The position numbers and the translations under genes were made by a program. The notes under the pieces are model-generated. The model was given only the letters and a program-made list of their open reading frames with translations. It searched no databases and was not told where the DNA came from. Positions 1-8,749 of a stretch of DNA of 64,000 bases are shown here, piece by piece (position 1 is the stretch's first letter; each line of letters begins with the position of its first letter). This DNA comes from Cryobacterium lactosi (GTDB lineage Bacteria > Actinomycetota > Actinomycetes > Actinomycetales > Microbacteriaceae): contig NZ_SOHM01000036.1 in NCBI RefSeq assembly GCF_004403945.1, positions 62,001-126,000 on the forward strand, written 5' to 3'.

Positions 1-65
1 CCAGGGCGCGCGTCCGGTGCGGGTCGCGATGATCGGGGGGTTCACCGCGGCTGGCCTCCCGACCA

Positions 66-812
66 TCAGGCGATCTTCAGCATGTATCCGGCACCGCGCA
101 CCGTGTGGATCATCGGCTCGCGCCCGGCATCCACCTTCTTGCGCAGGTAGGAGATGTAGATCTCCACGACCGAGGACTTGCCGCCGAAGTCGTAGCTCCA
201 GACCCGGTCCAGGATCTGGGCCTTGCTGAGCACCCTGCGCGGGTTGCGCATCAGGAAGCGCAGCAGTTCGAACTCGGTGGCGGTCAGTTCGATCTGTTCG
301 CCGGCGCGGAACACCTCGTAGCTGTCCTCGTCGAGGGTGAGGTCGCCCACGGTGATCCGGGGGTCGTTGGAGTCCGAGACGGCCATGGTGGAGCGGCGGA
401 TGAGTCCGCGCAGTCTCGCGACGACCTCCTCCAGGCTGAACGGTTTGGTGACGTAGTCGTCACCGCCGGCGGTGAGGCCCGCGATGCGGTCGTCGAGGGA
501 GTCCTTGGCGGTGAGGAAGAGCACCGGCGTCTCGTAGCCATCCGCCCGAACCCGCTGGAGCACCTGCAGGCCATCGATGTCGGGCAGCATGATGTCGAGC
601 ACGATGGCGTCCGGCCGGAACTCGCGCGCCAGGGTGATGGCCGCCCGGCCCTCGCCGGCCGTGCGGACCTCCCAGCCCTCGTAACGGAGGGCCATCGAGA
701 GCAGATCGGTCAGGGTGGGCTCGTCATCGACGACGAGGACCCGGATCGGGGATCCGTCGGCCTTGCGAAGGCGGGGTCCGTGGGCCGGCTGCTCGGTGGT
801 TCGTGTGCTCAT
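66..812 (-). CDS. OmpR/PhoB-family response regulator
   Basis: A 248-residue two-component response regulator. The N-terminal receiver domain has the acidic pair in VLVVDDE (D29/D30), the phospho-acceptor D73 in VLDIMLPD, and the conserved Lys in DDYVTKPF near residue 120. A C-terminal winged-helix DNA-binding domain (about 150-245) ends in VRGAGYML, typical of the family. I chose the ATG at 812 rather than the upstream in-frame ATG because the protein then begins just ahead of the receiver domain and a -10-like GATACT lies 7 nt upstream, which suggests a leaderless mRNA. The partner histidine kinase is probably just left of the window, since none is present here. The divergent ABC transporter is the likely target. 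Confidence 0.93.
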   Translation of the reverse strand: MSTRTTEQPAHGPRLRKADGSPIRVLVVDDEPTLTDLLSMALRYEGWEVRTAGEGRAAITLAREFRPDAIVLDIMLPDIDGLQVLQRVRADGYETPVLFLTAKDSLDDRIAGLTAGGDDYVTKPFSLEEVVARLRGLIRRSTMAVSDSNDPRITVGDLTLDEDSYEVFRAGEQIELTATEFELLRFLMRNPRRVLSKAQILDRVWSYDFGGKSSVVEIYISYLRKKVDAGREPMIHTVRGAGYMLKIA

Positions 813-819
813 GAATCGA

Positions 820-851
820 AGTATCCCTGCCTTTTCTATGAACGGGCTATG
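820..851 (-). promoter_or_regulatory. Putative promoter and autoregulatory box of the response regulator
   Basis: On the minus strand a -10-like GATACT (plus 820-825) precedes the start codon by 7 nt. Upstream of it two CATAG motifs (CTATG on the plus strand at 836-840 and 847-851) are 11 bp apart, the spacing of OmpR-family direct-repeat sites. They fall where the -35 element would be. The same motif recurs in the other orientation at 906-931. That the regulator binds here is inferred. Confidence 0.45.
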
Positions 852-905
852 TGCCGGCCAGGGGCGCCCTGAGAAGATCCTGCCCGGTCGCATCCTGGGC
901 AGATT

Positions 906-931
906 CATAGGCAGGCCATAGTGCGGCCATA
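906..931 (+). promoter_or_regulatory. Triple 11-bp direct repeat, candidate response-regulator site upstream of the ABC transporter
   Basis: CATA occurs at 906, 917 and 928, exactly 11 bp apart, within the units TTCATAG, GGCCATAG and GGCCATAA. OmpR/PhoB-type regulators bind such helical-turn-spaced direct repeats. The site lies about 64 bp upstream of the permease start at 995 and matches the boxes in front of the regulator gene itself. Confidence 0.45.
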
Positions 932-994
932 ACCGGGTTCCTTAACTTCAGAAACGAAAGGCGGGAACCTCCCTGCCACCGGAGTGGAGAATCG

Positions 995-2476
995 ATGTTT
1001 GTTACCTATCTGCGACGAGAGTTGGCGGGTCGCCGCAAGCAGACCGCCATCGTCGCCATCGGCATGGCCCTCGCCATCGCCCTGGTCATTATCGTCAACG
1101 CCGTCTCGAGCGGGGTGCAGCTGGCGCAGTCCACCGTGCTGGCCTCGGTGTACGGCGTCGGCACCGACATCACCGTCAGCGAGACGCCCACGGCGCCCAC
1201 CGAGGGCGAAGCGGGTGCCGGCGGCCCGCAGAACTTCGACTTCGGCGCGGATGACGGCGCCACGACCGACGGCACCACCACCGTCAGCCAGTCCAGGCTC
1301 TCCGTGGACCGGGGCACGACAGCCTTCGACGCCACGGCGCTGGACACGGTCAGCGGCATCGACAATGTCTCCGCCGCCGCCGCGACCCTGTCGCTGAGCA
1401 ACACCACGTTCGACGGCGCCCTGCCGGACTTCTCCGAAACCGGCGGAATGCCCACCGGTGGCGATGCCGCAGCCGGCGGAACACCGCCCAGCGGTGGCCC
1501 CGACGGCGCCGGCGGCAGCTCGTTCAGCGTCGATTCCTTCAGCGTGCTGGGCCTCGACCCGGCCGACGAAGCCGTCGGACCGCTCTCCACCGTGAGCCTG
1601 ACCGACGGTCGCAGCCTGGAGAGCAGCGACGCCGGCAGCAACGTCGCGGTTCTCGACGCCAGCTACGCCACCACCGCCGAGCTCGTCGTGGGCGACACCG
1701 TTGCCATCGCGGGCACCGACTTCACCGTCGTCGGCCTGGTCACGGCCTCCTCGGCGGATGCCGCCACCGCGTCCAACGTCTACATCCCGCTCGACGTGGC
1801 CCAGTCCCTCTCCGGCCTGACCGACCAGGTCACCGACATCTACGTGCAGGCGACCTCGTCCACCGACATCGAGCAGATCCAGGCCGATGTCGAAACCGCC
1901 CTGCCGGATGCGACGGTGCAGACCCAGTCCGACCTCGCGTCAAGTGTGTCCGGGTCGCTGTCCAGCGCCTCCGACCTGGTGAAGAACCTCGGTCTCTGGC
2001 TGTCGCTCATCGTGCTGGCCGCGGCGTTCCTGATCGCCATCCTGTTCACGATCTCCGGTGTCACCCGGCGCACCCGTGAATTCGGCACCCTCAAGGCGAT
2101 CGGCTGGTCGAACGGCCGGATCGTGCGCCAGGTGGCGGGCGAATCCCTCGTACAGGGCCTGATCGGCGGGGTCGTCGGCATCGCGGTCGGCCTGGCCGGC
2201 ATCCTGGTGATCAACCTCGTCGCACCCACCCTCACCGCGGGCGCGGCCACCACCGACACTGCAGGCCCCATGGGCATGCCCGGCGGAGGCGGCGGATTCG
2301 GTCAGGCTGCGGTGGAAGCCGCCACCTCCGACATCGTGCTGCAGGTGCCGGTGACCCTGTCGGTCATCCTCATCGCCGTCGGTCTCTCCGTGCTCGGCGG
2401 TCTGCTCGCCGGTGCCATCGGCGGCTGGCGTGCCTCGCGCCTGAGCCCCTCAGAAGCGCTGCGCAGCATCGCGTGA
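995..2476 (+). CDS. ABC transporter permease, MacB/FtsX type
   Basis: A 493-residue membrane subunit. One membrane segment lies near residues 18-40. A large Gly/Ser/Thr/Asp-rich extracytoplasmic domain (about 40-330) follows, and then three more segments near 335-360, 385-410 and 455-480. This is the MacB_PCD plus FtsX layout. The RTREFGTLKAIGW motif after the second segment is the FtsX-type coupling region. The extracytoplasmic part is rich in low-complexity Gly/Pro stretches (about 145-175). A GGAG-like ribosome site precedes the ATG. It pairs with the ATPase 36 nt downstream. Such systems usually export peptides or antibiotics or work by mechanotransmission; the substrate here is unknown. 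Confidence 0.9.
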   Translation: MFVTYLRRELAGRRKQTAIVAIGMALAIALVIIVNAVSSGVQLAQSTVLASVYGVGTDITVSETPTAPTEGEAGAGGPQNFDFGADDGATTDGTTTVSQSRLSVDRGTTAFDATALDTVSGIDNVSAAAATLSLSNTTFDGALPDFSETGGMPTGGDAAAGGTPPSGGPDGAGGSSFSVDSFSVLGLDPADEAVGPLSTVSLTDGRSLESSDAGSNVAVLDASYATTAELVVGDTVAIAGTDFTVVGLVTASSADAATASNVYIPLDVAQSLSGLTDQVTDIYVQATSSTDIEQIQADVETALPDATVQTQSDLASSVSGSLSSASDLVKNLGLWLSLIVLAAAFLIAILFTISGVTRRTREFGTLKAIGWSNGRIVRQVAGESLVQGLIGGVVGIAVGLAGILVINLVAPTLTAGAATTDTAGPMGMPGGGGGFGQAAVEAATSDIVLQVPVTLSVILIAVGLSVLGGLLAGAIGGWRASRLSPSEALRSIA

Positions 2477-2512
2477 TCCCCTCCGTCGAATTCATCCCAG
2501 AAGTGAGCTCCC

Positions 2513-3184
2513 ATGTATGAACTGACCGATGTCACCAAGAAATACGACCAGGGCAAGCACTCGGTCACGGCCCTGAACAAGGTCACCCTATCCATTCCGG
2601 ATGGCCAGATGGTCGCCATCCAGGGACCGACGGGCGGCGGCAAGTCCACGCTGCTGCAGATGCTCGGCGCCCTCGACAGGCCCACCGACGGCACTGTGCA
2701 GCTAGGTACATCTGATCTGTCCAAGCTCGGCCAGGGGCCGTTGGGTGAGATCCGCGCGCGCGAGATCGGCTTCGTGTTCCAGGGCTTCAACCTGATCCCC
2801 ACCCTCACCGCTCAGGAGAACGTGGAGACCGCGCTCGCGCCGTTGGGGGTTCCCTCGGCCGAACGCACCGCCAGGGCCGCGGCGGCGCTTGAGTCCGTCG
2901 GGCTCGGCGAACGCGGCAGCCACCTGCCGGCCGAGCTCTCCGGCGGCCAGCAGCAGCGCGTGGCGATAGCCCGCGCGCTGGTCAAGGAGCCGGCCGTGCT
3001 CCTGGCCGACGAACCGACCGGCAACCTGGACGAGCAGACCCGCGACGAGATCATGGACCTGCTCGAGGGGCTCTGGCGGGACCGCGGCCTGACCTTGATC
3101 GTGGTCACCCACGACAGTGCCGTGGCCAAGCGTGCCCAGCGCCGTCTCCTGATCAAGCAGGGCGTGGTCAAGGAGATCAGCTAA
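2513..3184 (+). CDS. ABC transporter ATP-binding protein, MacB/LolD type
   Basis: A 223-residue ATPase, the energy subunit for the permease just upstream. Walker A is GPTGGGKST (residues 38-46, Lys44), the signature is LSGGQQQR, and Walker B is VLLADEPTGNLDE. The H-loop is in VVTHDS. All catalytic elements are intact. The Gly at the usual Ser position of Walker A (GPTGGGKS) is a minor variation. It is co-directional with the permease 36 nt away, so they form one transcription unit, probably controlled by the divergent response regulator. Confidence 0.92.
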   Translation: MYELTDVTKKYDQGKHSVTALNKVTLSIPDGQMVAIQGPTGGGKSTLLQMLGALDRPTDGTVQLGTSDLSKLGQGPLGEIRAREIGFVFQGFNLIPTLTAQENVETALAPLGVPSAERTARAAAALESVGLGERGSHLPAELSGGQQQRVAIARALVKEPAVLLADEPTGNLDEQTRDEIMDLLEGLWRDRGLTLIVVTHDSAVAKRAQRRLLIKQGVVKEIS

Positions 3185-3222
3185 CCGCGCCGAACCGGTC
3201 ATCGACCGGTCCAGACGAGAGA

Positions 3223-3263
3223 TGGCCGGCGGAGTCCCGACGAGGGAGTCCACCGGCCACTTT
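3223..3263. terminator. Convergent (bidirectional) terminator hairpin
   Basis: Arms at 3223-3238 and 3244-3259 pair at 14 of 16 positions around a 5-nt loop, followed on the plus strand by CTTT. The hairpin sits between the converging ABC ATPase and GH43 genes. A smaller 7-bp hairpin (ACCGGTC/GACCGGT) lies at 3194-3210. Confidence 0.6.
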
Positions 3264-3265
3264 CG

Positions 3266-4273
3266 TCACCCGGGGAGACGCACAGACGGTCGGCCGTCGA
3301 TCCAGTCCAGGTCGAGCACACTCAGCCCGCGATAGACATAGGCGGGGTCCCAGGAGTGCAGAACGATCCGGCTCGGCGTCCCGGCCCCGCCGGCGCCCGG
3401 TGCGAAGACCAGGTCTTGGCCCCCGGGACCGAGGTAACGCTCGTTCGTACTGTCGGTGCTCAGAAGCGGTCGGGGGTCGCTCACGTACGGACCCACGATC
3501 GTCGAGGCCGTGGCGAAGCCCATGGCGTAACTCTCATCCGCGTAACTGTTTGCTGAGTAGAAGAGAACGTAGCGATCGTCGGGCCCGCGCACCAGCACCG
3601 GCGCCTCCACCACGTCGCCCTCCCAGCCCTGGGTCTGCTTGATCAGCTTCGTCGTGTCCCCGGTAACGGTGAGGCCGTCAGCGCTGAGCGGAGTGATCTG
3701 CAGCCAGGTGTCGAGGGCGCAGCAGTTTCCGTCGTTCTTCCACAGCACCCACCGGCTGCCGTCGAGGTCGACGAAGCTGCTCGCGTCGATGGCGCCGCCC
3801 TGGTCGATCGGACAGATCAACGGCGACGGGTCACCGACGAACGGACCCGTAGCCGCCGGAGCCGTGGCGACACCGATGCACTGCTTGCCGGAGGCCTTGT
3901 CTGCGGCGGTGAAGTACAGCAGAAACGTCCCATCGCCCCGGTCGCTCACATCCGGCGCCCAAGTCTTGCGCGTGTCCGCCCACTCGGGCAGCTCCGGGAA
4001 GACGTCGGTGTCCGCCACCTCCCACGAGTCGAGGTCGCTCGAGGTGGCGTATTGCACATTCGCGACCAGCGAATTGGTCGCGTATGCGTAGTAGGTGTCG
4101 TCCACAAGAAGCACGTCAGGATCGGCGAAGTCCTGATCGATCGCGAATGGTGCCGGTGAGACATCCAGCGCGGCGCCCGGCGCGGCGCCCGGTGTTGTGG
4201 CCGCGCATCCGCTCACGCCCAGGGCCAGCACCCCGGCCAGGAGCACAGACACGACGCCGCCCGGCGCGATCAC
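3266..4273 (-). CDS. Secreted GH43-family glycosidase lipoprotein
   Basis: A 335-residue exported enzyme. The first 23 residues are a lipoprotein signal with lipobox VSGC (Cys23). The mature part reads as a five-bladed GH43 beta-propeller: FADPDVLLVDDTYYAYAT holds the catalytic-base Asp, and GDVVEAPVLV holds a Glu in the position of the general acid. GH43 enzymes are typically arabinofuranosidases, arabinanases or xylosidases; the exact substrate cannot be read here. The GTG start at 4273 overlaps the stop of the permease by 4 nt (GTGA), so it is translationally coupled. As the last gene of a substrate-binding-protein/permease/permease/GH43 operon, it probably trims plant-type oligosaccharides at the cell surface. 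Confidence 0.85.
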   Translation of the reverse strand: MIAPGGVVSVLLAGVLALGVSGCAATTPGAAPGAALDVSPAPFAIDQDFADPDVLLVDDTYYAYATNSLVANVQYATSSDLDSWEVADTDVFPELPEWADTRKTWAPDVSDRGDGTFLLYFTAADKASGKQCIGVATAPAATGPFVGDPSPLICPIDQGGAIDASSFVDLDGSRWVLWKNDGNCCALDTWLQITPLSADGLTVTGDTTKLIKQTQGWEGDVVEAPVLVRGPDDRYVLFYSANSYADESYAMGFATASTIVGPYVSDPRPLLSTDSTNERYLGPGGQDLVFAPGAGGAGTPSRIVLHSWDPAYVYRGLSVLDLDWIDGRPSVRLPG

Positions 4274-5124
4274 CCTTTCACGCCCGAACTGGCCACGCTC
4301 TCCACGATTTGCTTCTGGACCAGGGAGAACAGGATCAGCACCGGCACCGACGCGAGGACCGCCCCGGCCATGACGATGCTGAAATGGGTGGAATAAGCGC
4401 CCTGAAGCTGGGACAGGCCGGGCTGCAGAGTGAGGTTCTCCGGGCTGAGCAGAACGTAGATGGGCCAGAGGAAATCGTTCCAGTTGCCGAGGAAGGTCAG
4501 GATGGCCAGGGTCGACAGCGCCGGTTTGGCCAGCGGCAGCAGGATTTGGAGGAAGATCCTGATATCCCCGGCGCCGTCGATTCGGGCGGCTTCCTCGATC
4601 TCGGTGGGAAGCCCGACGAAGAACTGACGCAGGAAGAAGATCCCGAATGCGCCCGCAGCCCCGGGAACCGATACCGCCCACAGGGTGTCCAGCCAACCGA
4701 GATTCTGCACGATCAGGTAGTTGGGGATGAGGAAGATCACGGGCGGCACCAGGAGGGTGCCGATGATCAGCCCGAAGATGAACTTCTTTCCCGCGAAGTC
4801 GAGCCGGGCCAGCGCGTAGGCACCCATCGAGGCCGTCACCAGCACGATGACTGTCTGGAACGTGGCCGCGACGAAACTGTTGGCCAGCCATCGGAAGATC
4901 GGCTGCTGCCCACTGGCCAGGGTGCGGTACGCGTCGGCGGAGAACGGGTTGGGCAGGATCGAATAGGGGTTGGAGATCACGTCGGAGTCTGTCTTGAACG
5001 AGGTGATCACGATCCAGATGAGGGGAAGGATGATCGTCAGGGCGATGATGATCAGCACGGCATACAGGGCACCACGGCGGAGGCGGGCGGGGCCCGACAC
5101 CCGCCGCACAGTGAGAGTAGTCAT
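4270..5124 (-). CDS. Carbohydrate ABC transporter permease, MalG-type (CUT1)
   Basis: A 284-residue inner-membrane permease with about six membrane segments. The cytoplasmic EAA loop reads EEAARIDGAGDIRIF, which docks the ATPase. It has the usual MalG-type length and C-terminus. It lies 9 nt after its partner permease and overlaps the GH43 gene by 4 nt. No ATPase gene is present in this operon. Confidence 0.93.
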   Translation of the reverse strand: MTTLTVRRVSGPARLRRGALYAVLIIIALTIILPLIWIVITSFKTDSDVISNPYSILPNPFSADAYRTLASGQQPIFRWLANSFVAATFQTVIVLVTASMGAYALARLDFAGKKFIFGLIIGTLLVPPVIFLIPNYLIVQNLGWLDTLWAVSVPGAAGAFGIFFLRQFFVGLPTEIEEAARIDGAGDIRIFLQILLPLAKPALSTLAILTFLGNWNDFLWPIYVLLSPENLTLQPGLSQLQGAYSTHFSIVMAGAVLASVPVLILFSLVQKQIVESVASSGVKG

Positions 5125-5133
5125 CGATGATCC

Positions 5134-6096
5134 TTAGAGTTTGTCCCGCTGGAGGCGGAAGTTGATCACGCTGATGATCGCCAGGAAGGCGAAGAGCACG
5201 TAGCTCATCGCCGCAGCCGCTGCCATGTTGTCCTGCGACAGGCCCTGGTCCGAGATGTACATGATCGCCGTGCGCGTCTGGTTGGCCGGCCCGCCTTTGG
5301 TGAGCAGGTAGGACTGGCCGAACATGTTCGCCGAGGCGAGGATGGTTGTGGTGCTGACGAAGAGCATCACCGGGCGCAGGCCCGGCAGGGTGACGTTCCA
5401 GAACTTGCGGATCGTTCCGGCACCATCGAGGGCTGCCGCCTCGTAGAGGTCGGTGTTGATGCCTTTGAGCCCGGCGAGCAGGATGACCGCGTTGAACCCG
5501 AGGGTCCACCACACGGTCACCCCCACCAGCGACACCCAGGCCCATGGCACATCCACTGTCCACGGGATGTCGGTCGGCAGACCCACCAGACCCAGGAGGT
5601 GATTGATCATGCCCGACTGCGTGTCGAGCATGTACTTCCAGATCACCCCGATCACCGCGGCGCCCAAGACGAACGGGGCGAAGAAGATCGCCCTGAACAC
5701 GGTTCCGCCGGCGATTTTCTGGTTCAGCAGCAGCGCGACGCCGAGCGGTATGACCAGAAGGAAGGGGACGCTCGCCACGGTGAAGATGCCGGTGGCACCC
5801 AGGCTCTGCCAGAAATCGCTGAAGAAGACCGACCCCGGCGTGATCAGGTCGATGTAGTTCTGGAGTCCGATGAAGGTCTGTTCGGTCTTGTACGGGCTCC
5901 AGTCTGTGACGCTGATCCAGATACCGAAGACCGCGGGCCAGACCACGAAGGTGGCGAAGAGGATCAGGAACGGAGCCAGGAAGGCATAGGCCGTGACGGT
6001 CCGCTTGCGGGCCGCCGGCCGCCCGACGCGTTCGCGCCGGGTGGCCGAGGGTTCGGGCACCACAGTGGTGGCGGACAGGGGTGCCAGGCTAGTCAC
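5134..6096 (-). CDS. Carbohydrate ABC transporter permease, MalF-type (CUT1)
   Basis: A 320-residue permease with six predicted membrane segments and the EAA loop YEAAALDGAGTIRKFW. It lacks the large extracytoplasmic loop of true maltose MalF, so it is of the short oligosaccharide-transporter type. Its ATG lies 8 nt inside the end of the binding-protein gene, which indicates translational coupling. It forms a heterodimer with the next permease. Confidence 0.93.
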   Translation of the reverse strand: MTSLAPLSATTVVPEPSATRRERVGRPAARKRTVTAYAFLAPFLILFATFVVWPAVFGIWISVTDWSPYKTEQTFIGLQNYIDLITPGSVFFSDFWQSLGATGIFTVASVPFLLVIPLGVALLLNQKIAGGTVFRAIFFAPFVLGAAVIGVIWKYMLDTQSGMINHLLGLVGLPTDIPWTVDVPWAWVSLVGVTVWWTLGFNAVILLAGLKGINTDLYEAAALDGAGTIRKFWNVTLPGLRPVMLFVSTTTILASANMFGQSYLLTKGGPANQTRTAIMYISDQGLSQDNMAAAAAMSYVLFAFLAIISVINFRLQRDKL

Positions 6097-7405
6097 CGTA
6101 CTTCGCCTCGTTCTGCTTCAGGATGGCGTCGGCCTGCTTGGCCGCGTCGTCGAGGGCGTCTTGGGCTGACTTCTTACCCGTCAGGGCCTCGTTGAGCGCG
6201 GTGGTGATGAGAGCGTTCGCGGCTGTGATGCCCGGTGCGCTGGTCTCGTAGTGCGCGTACGGCAGCTCATCGATGAACGTCTTCAGGTTGGGGTGCGCCT
6301 CGATCAGAGCCGGATCATTACGCACGTCGTTGGCCGCAGGCAACTCGCCGGTCTCGGCCCAGCCGGCCGAGTTCTCGTTCATCCACTTGACGAAGGTGGC
6401 CGCGGCAGAGGTCTTGTTCGCGTCCTGGCCCTTGTTGTTCATGAACATCCAGTGCGTCGAGCTCGACCAGACGGCCTTCTCGGTCCCGATCTGGGGCACC
6501 GCCGCGGCGGTCCAGTCGAGGGCGTCGAACGCCTCATTGGTGGTCTGCCAGACACCGTTCCAGTTGTAGGCGGTCTGACCCGAGAGCAGCCCCTTGATGT
6601 TGCCGTCCTGCGCCACGTTCGCCGGGCTGTAGCCCTGGTCGACCAGGTCGGTCATGTGCGTCAGCGCCTGAACGCCGGCTTCGGAGTTGAAGGTCGCCTT
6701 GGTCACATCGTCGTTGTACAGGTCACCACCGAACTGCCAGAGCAGGGACTGGAATTCGAAGGTGCCGGTGAAGACGTAGCCGTCGACCCACTCACCCTGG
6801 ATGCCGGCAGCCTTGAGGGCCTCCAACGCGGCCATGTAGCCGTCCTTGTCGGTGGGCACGACGGCGGGGTCGATGCCGGCGGATTTGAGGACGTCGTTGT
6901 TGACGTAGAGACCGAGAGGCGTCACGCTCCACGGGATCCCGTACTGGCTGCCGGAGTACGCGCCGGCGTCCATGAGGCCCTCGGGGAAGTCGTCTGCCGT
7001 GTATCCGAGGTCATCGATGATGGTGTCGGCTTCCAACAGCAGGCCCTGTGCCGCGTAGGTGGCGACGTCGTCACCGTGGGCCACGGCGACGTCGGGGCCC
7101 TTGCCTGCCTTGACGGCCAACGGCATCTTCTTGGAGATGTCGCCCCATTCCATGGGAACGTTCTTGACCACGATGTTCGGGTGCTCGGAGTTGAACTTCT
7201 CGACGAGTTTGGGGACAAGGACCGGAGCCGCGCCGCCGGTCCAGCCGTTCCAGAAGCTGATCGTCACCTCCGGGCCGGTGTAGTCGGCTCCGGAGACGAC
7301 GCCGCCACTGGAACTCGCACCTCCGCTGCCGCAGCCGGCGAGGGCCACTCCCATTCCGACCGCTAAGGTCACGGCGATTGCGCGACGCGCGAATCCTTCC
7401 TTCAT
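6089..7405 (-). CDS. Sugar ABC transporter substrate-binding lipoprotein (CUT1)
   Basis: A 438-residue extracellular solute-binding protein, family 1. The lipoprotein signal ends in the lipobox LAGC (Cys25). The sequence from about residue 45 (VTISFWNGWTGG) is typical of oligosaccharide binding proteins. I chose the ATG at 7405, preceded by GGAGAG at good spacing, over an in-frame ATG ten codons upstream. It is the first gene of the operon and is controlled by a promoter with a LacI-type operator between -35 and -10 (7522-7551). It should deliver glycan fragments, probably produced by the GH43 partner, to the two permeases. Confidence 0.93.
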   Translation of the reverse strand: MKEGFARRAIAVTLAVGMGVALAGCGSGGASSSGGVVSGADYTGPEVTISFWNGWTGGAAPVLVPKLVEKFNSEHPNIVVKNVPMEWGDISKKMPLAVKAGKGPDVAVAHGDDVATYAAQGLLLEADTIIDDLGYTADDFPEGLMDAGAYSGSQYGIPWSVTPLGLYVNNDVLKSAGIDPAVVPTDKDGYMAALEALKAAGIQGEWVDGYVFTGTFEFQSLLWQFGGDLYNDDVTKATFNSEAGVQALTHMTDLVDQGYSPANVAQDGNIKGLLSGQTAYNWNGVWQTTNEAFDALDWTAAAVPQIGTEKAVWSSSTHWMFMNNKGQDANKTSAAATFVKWMNENSAGWAETGELPAANDVRNDPALIEAHPNLKTFIDELPYAHYETSAPGITAANALITTALNEALTGKKSAQDALDDAAKQADAILKQNEAKYGD

Positions 7406-7521
7406 GGTGCTCTCCTTTGAGTAGTCGCCCGACACGGCGAAGTATGAGTCACATCAGCCAACGGACCGGGGATGCGTGCGTTCCGGACCGGCGTCTGAAA
7501 CCCGATGATGCGACGGGGACA

Positions 7522-7551
7522 AATTTACAGCGCTAGAAAGTGATCCGTCAA
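7522..7551 (-). promoter_or_regulatory. Promoter of the sugar importer operon with LacI-family operator
   Basis: On the minus strand a -35 TTGACG (plus 7546-7551) and a -10 TAAATT (plus 7522-7527) are 18 nt apart. The imperfect palindrome TTTACAGCGCTAGAAA (7524-7539, plus strand) fills most of the spacer and overlaps the -10. It shares the core TTTACAGCGCT with the site at 8714-8729. The adjacent LacI-type protein is the obvious ligand. Confidence 0.7.
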
Positions 7552-7644
7552 GCGTCATTTGTTTCACGAGCTACACCGGCACGACGGCTAGAGTCATGAA
7601 TGGAACCCGCACGGGCCCCCGAAGCGCCGACTCAAGGAGCAGCA

Positions 7645-8670
7645 ATGGCCGGAGTTCGACTCCAGGACGTCGCCGCTCATGCCGGCGTGTCGATGAAGAC
7701 CGTATCGAACGTGGTGCACGCGCATCCGAACGTGTCGGTCGCCATGCGCGAGCGTGTGCAACGCGCCATCGACGAACTCGGCTACCGGCCGAACGCACTC
7801 GGTAGGCGCCTGGCCACCGGACGCACCGGCCTGATCGCGCTCGCCTTCGCCGATGTGCGGTTGGCTTATTTCTCCGAGCTGGCGAGCCTGGTATCAGCGG
7901 CAGCGGCCTCGACGGGTGCCGGCTACAGGCTGCTGCTCGAGGAAACCTCCGGAACAATCGAAGGCGAACGGGCCGTCCTCTCGTCCAGTGAAGCCGGCCT
8001 CGTCGACGGCATGCTCTTCCAGCCCTCGATGATGACTTCCACCGAAGTGGCCCAGCGCCGCGGCGATATCCCGATGGTTCTGCTGGGCGAGGGCGCCGCG
8101 CCGATCGGCGTCGACCACGTGATGATCGACAACGTCGCCGCCGCCAACCGCGCCACCCGCCACATCAGCGCGCTCGGCCGCACCAGGATTGCTTTCGTGG
8201 GCCACGAGGAGGCCGGGCAATCGGCCACCTCCACCCAACGGCTGATCGGCTACCAACAGGGGCTCGAGGAGTCCGGACTGAACGTGGACATGTCCCTGCT
8301 CATCCCCACCCGTGCCATCGCTCCGGCCGAAGCGGCCCGCGCGGTGGGTGCGGCGCTGGACCGGGGCCTCCGATTCGACGGCCTGGTGTGCCGGGATGAC
8401 CTCGCCGCGATCGGCGCACTGCGCGCACTGCAAGAACGCGGGATCCGCATTCCAGACGATGTGGCCGTCGTGGGCTGGGACGACATCTCCTTCGCAGCGG
8501 TCACCTTCCCGAGCCTGACCACGATCGCCCCCGACATGCCCGCGCTGGCCAAGGTCGCCCTCGAAATGCTCGAGGAGCGCATCGCCGGGTACACCGGCCT
8601 GGGCCGTCACCGCCTGGTCGATTTCGACCTCGTCATCAGGGAAAGCGCGCCGGCGGCACCCCCGGCCTGA
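7645..8670 (+). CDS. LacI-family transcriptional repressor of the glycan locus
   Basis: A 341-residue regulator. Residues 4-50 are the LacI helix-turn-helix and hinge helix (VRLQDVAAHAGVSMKTVSNV). The remainder is a periplasmic-binding-protein-like sensor domain. I chose the ATG at 7645 because AAGGAG lies about 7 nt upstream and the DNA-binding domain begins at once; a longer form from 7600 adds 15 unlikely residues. It sits between the importer operon (divergent) and the GH2 gene (co-directional), each with a copy of the TTTACAGCGCT operator, so it probably represses both until an oligosaccharide inducer binds. Confidence 0.92.
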   Translation: MAGVRLQDVAAHAGVSMKTVSNVVHAHPNVSVAMRERVQRAIDELGYRPNALGRRLATGRTGLIALAFADVRLAYFSELASLVSAAAASTGAGYRLLLEETSGTIEGERAVLSSSEAGLVDGMLFQPSMMTSTEVAQRRGDIPMVLLGEGAAPIGVDHVMIDNVAAANRATRHISALGRTRIAFVGHEEAGQSATSTQRLIGYQQGLEESGLNVDMSLLIPTRAIAPAEAARAVGAALDRGLRFDGLVCRDDLAAIGALRALQERGIRIPDDVAVVGWDDISFAAVTFPSLTTIAPDMPALAKVALEMLEERIAGYTGLGRHRLVDFDLVIRESAPAAPPA

Positions 8671-8713
8671 GCCGGCCGCGAGGCCATTCGGTCCCCGACT
8701 TCAAGTATCCAGT

Positions 8714-8742
8714 TTTACAGCGCTGCAAATTCGGTGCATTAT
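8714..8742 (+). promoter_or_regulatory. LacI operator and promoter of the GH2 gene
   Basis: TTTACAGCGCTGCAAA (8714-8729) is a nearly perfect palindrome. Its first six bases also serve as a plausible -35 (TTTACA), 17 nt from CATTAT (8737-8742). With that -10, transcription would begin at about 8749, at the ATG at 8750. Confidence 0.65.
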
Positions 8743-8749
8743 GGGTGAC

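Noticed and set aside
3266-5563. Long N-terminal extension of the GH43 frame
   Set aside because: The extension lies in a shadow frame over the permease genes; the GTG at 4273 with a lipoprotein signal is the natural start.
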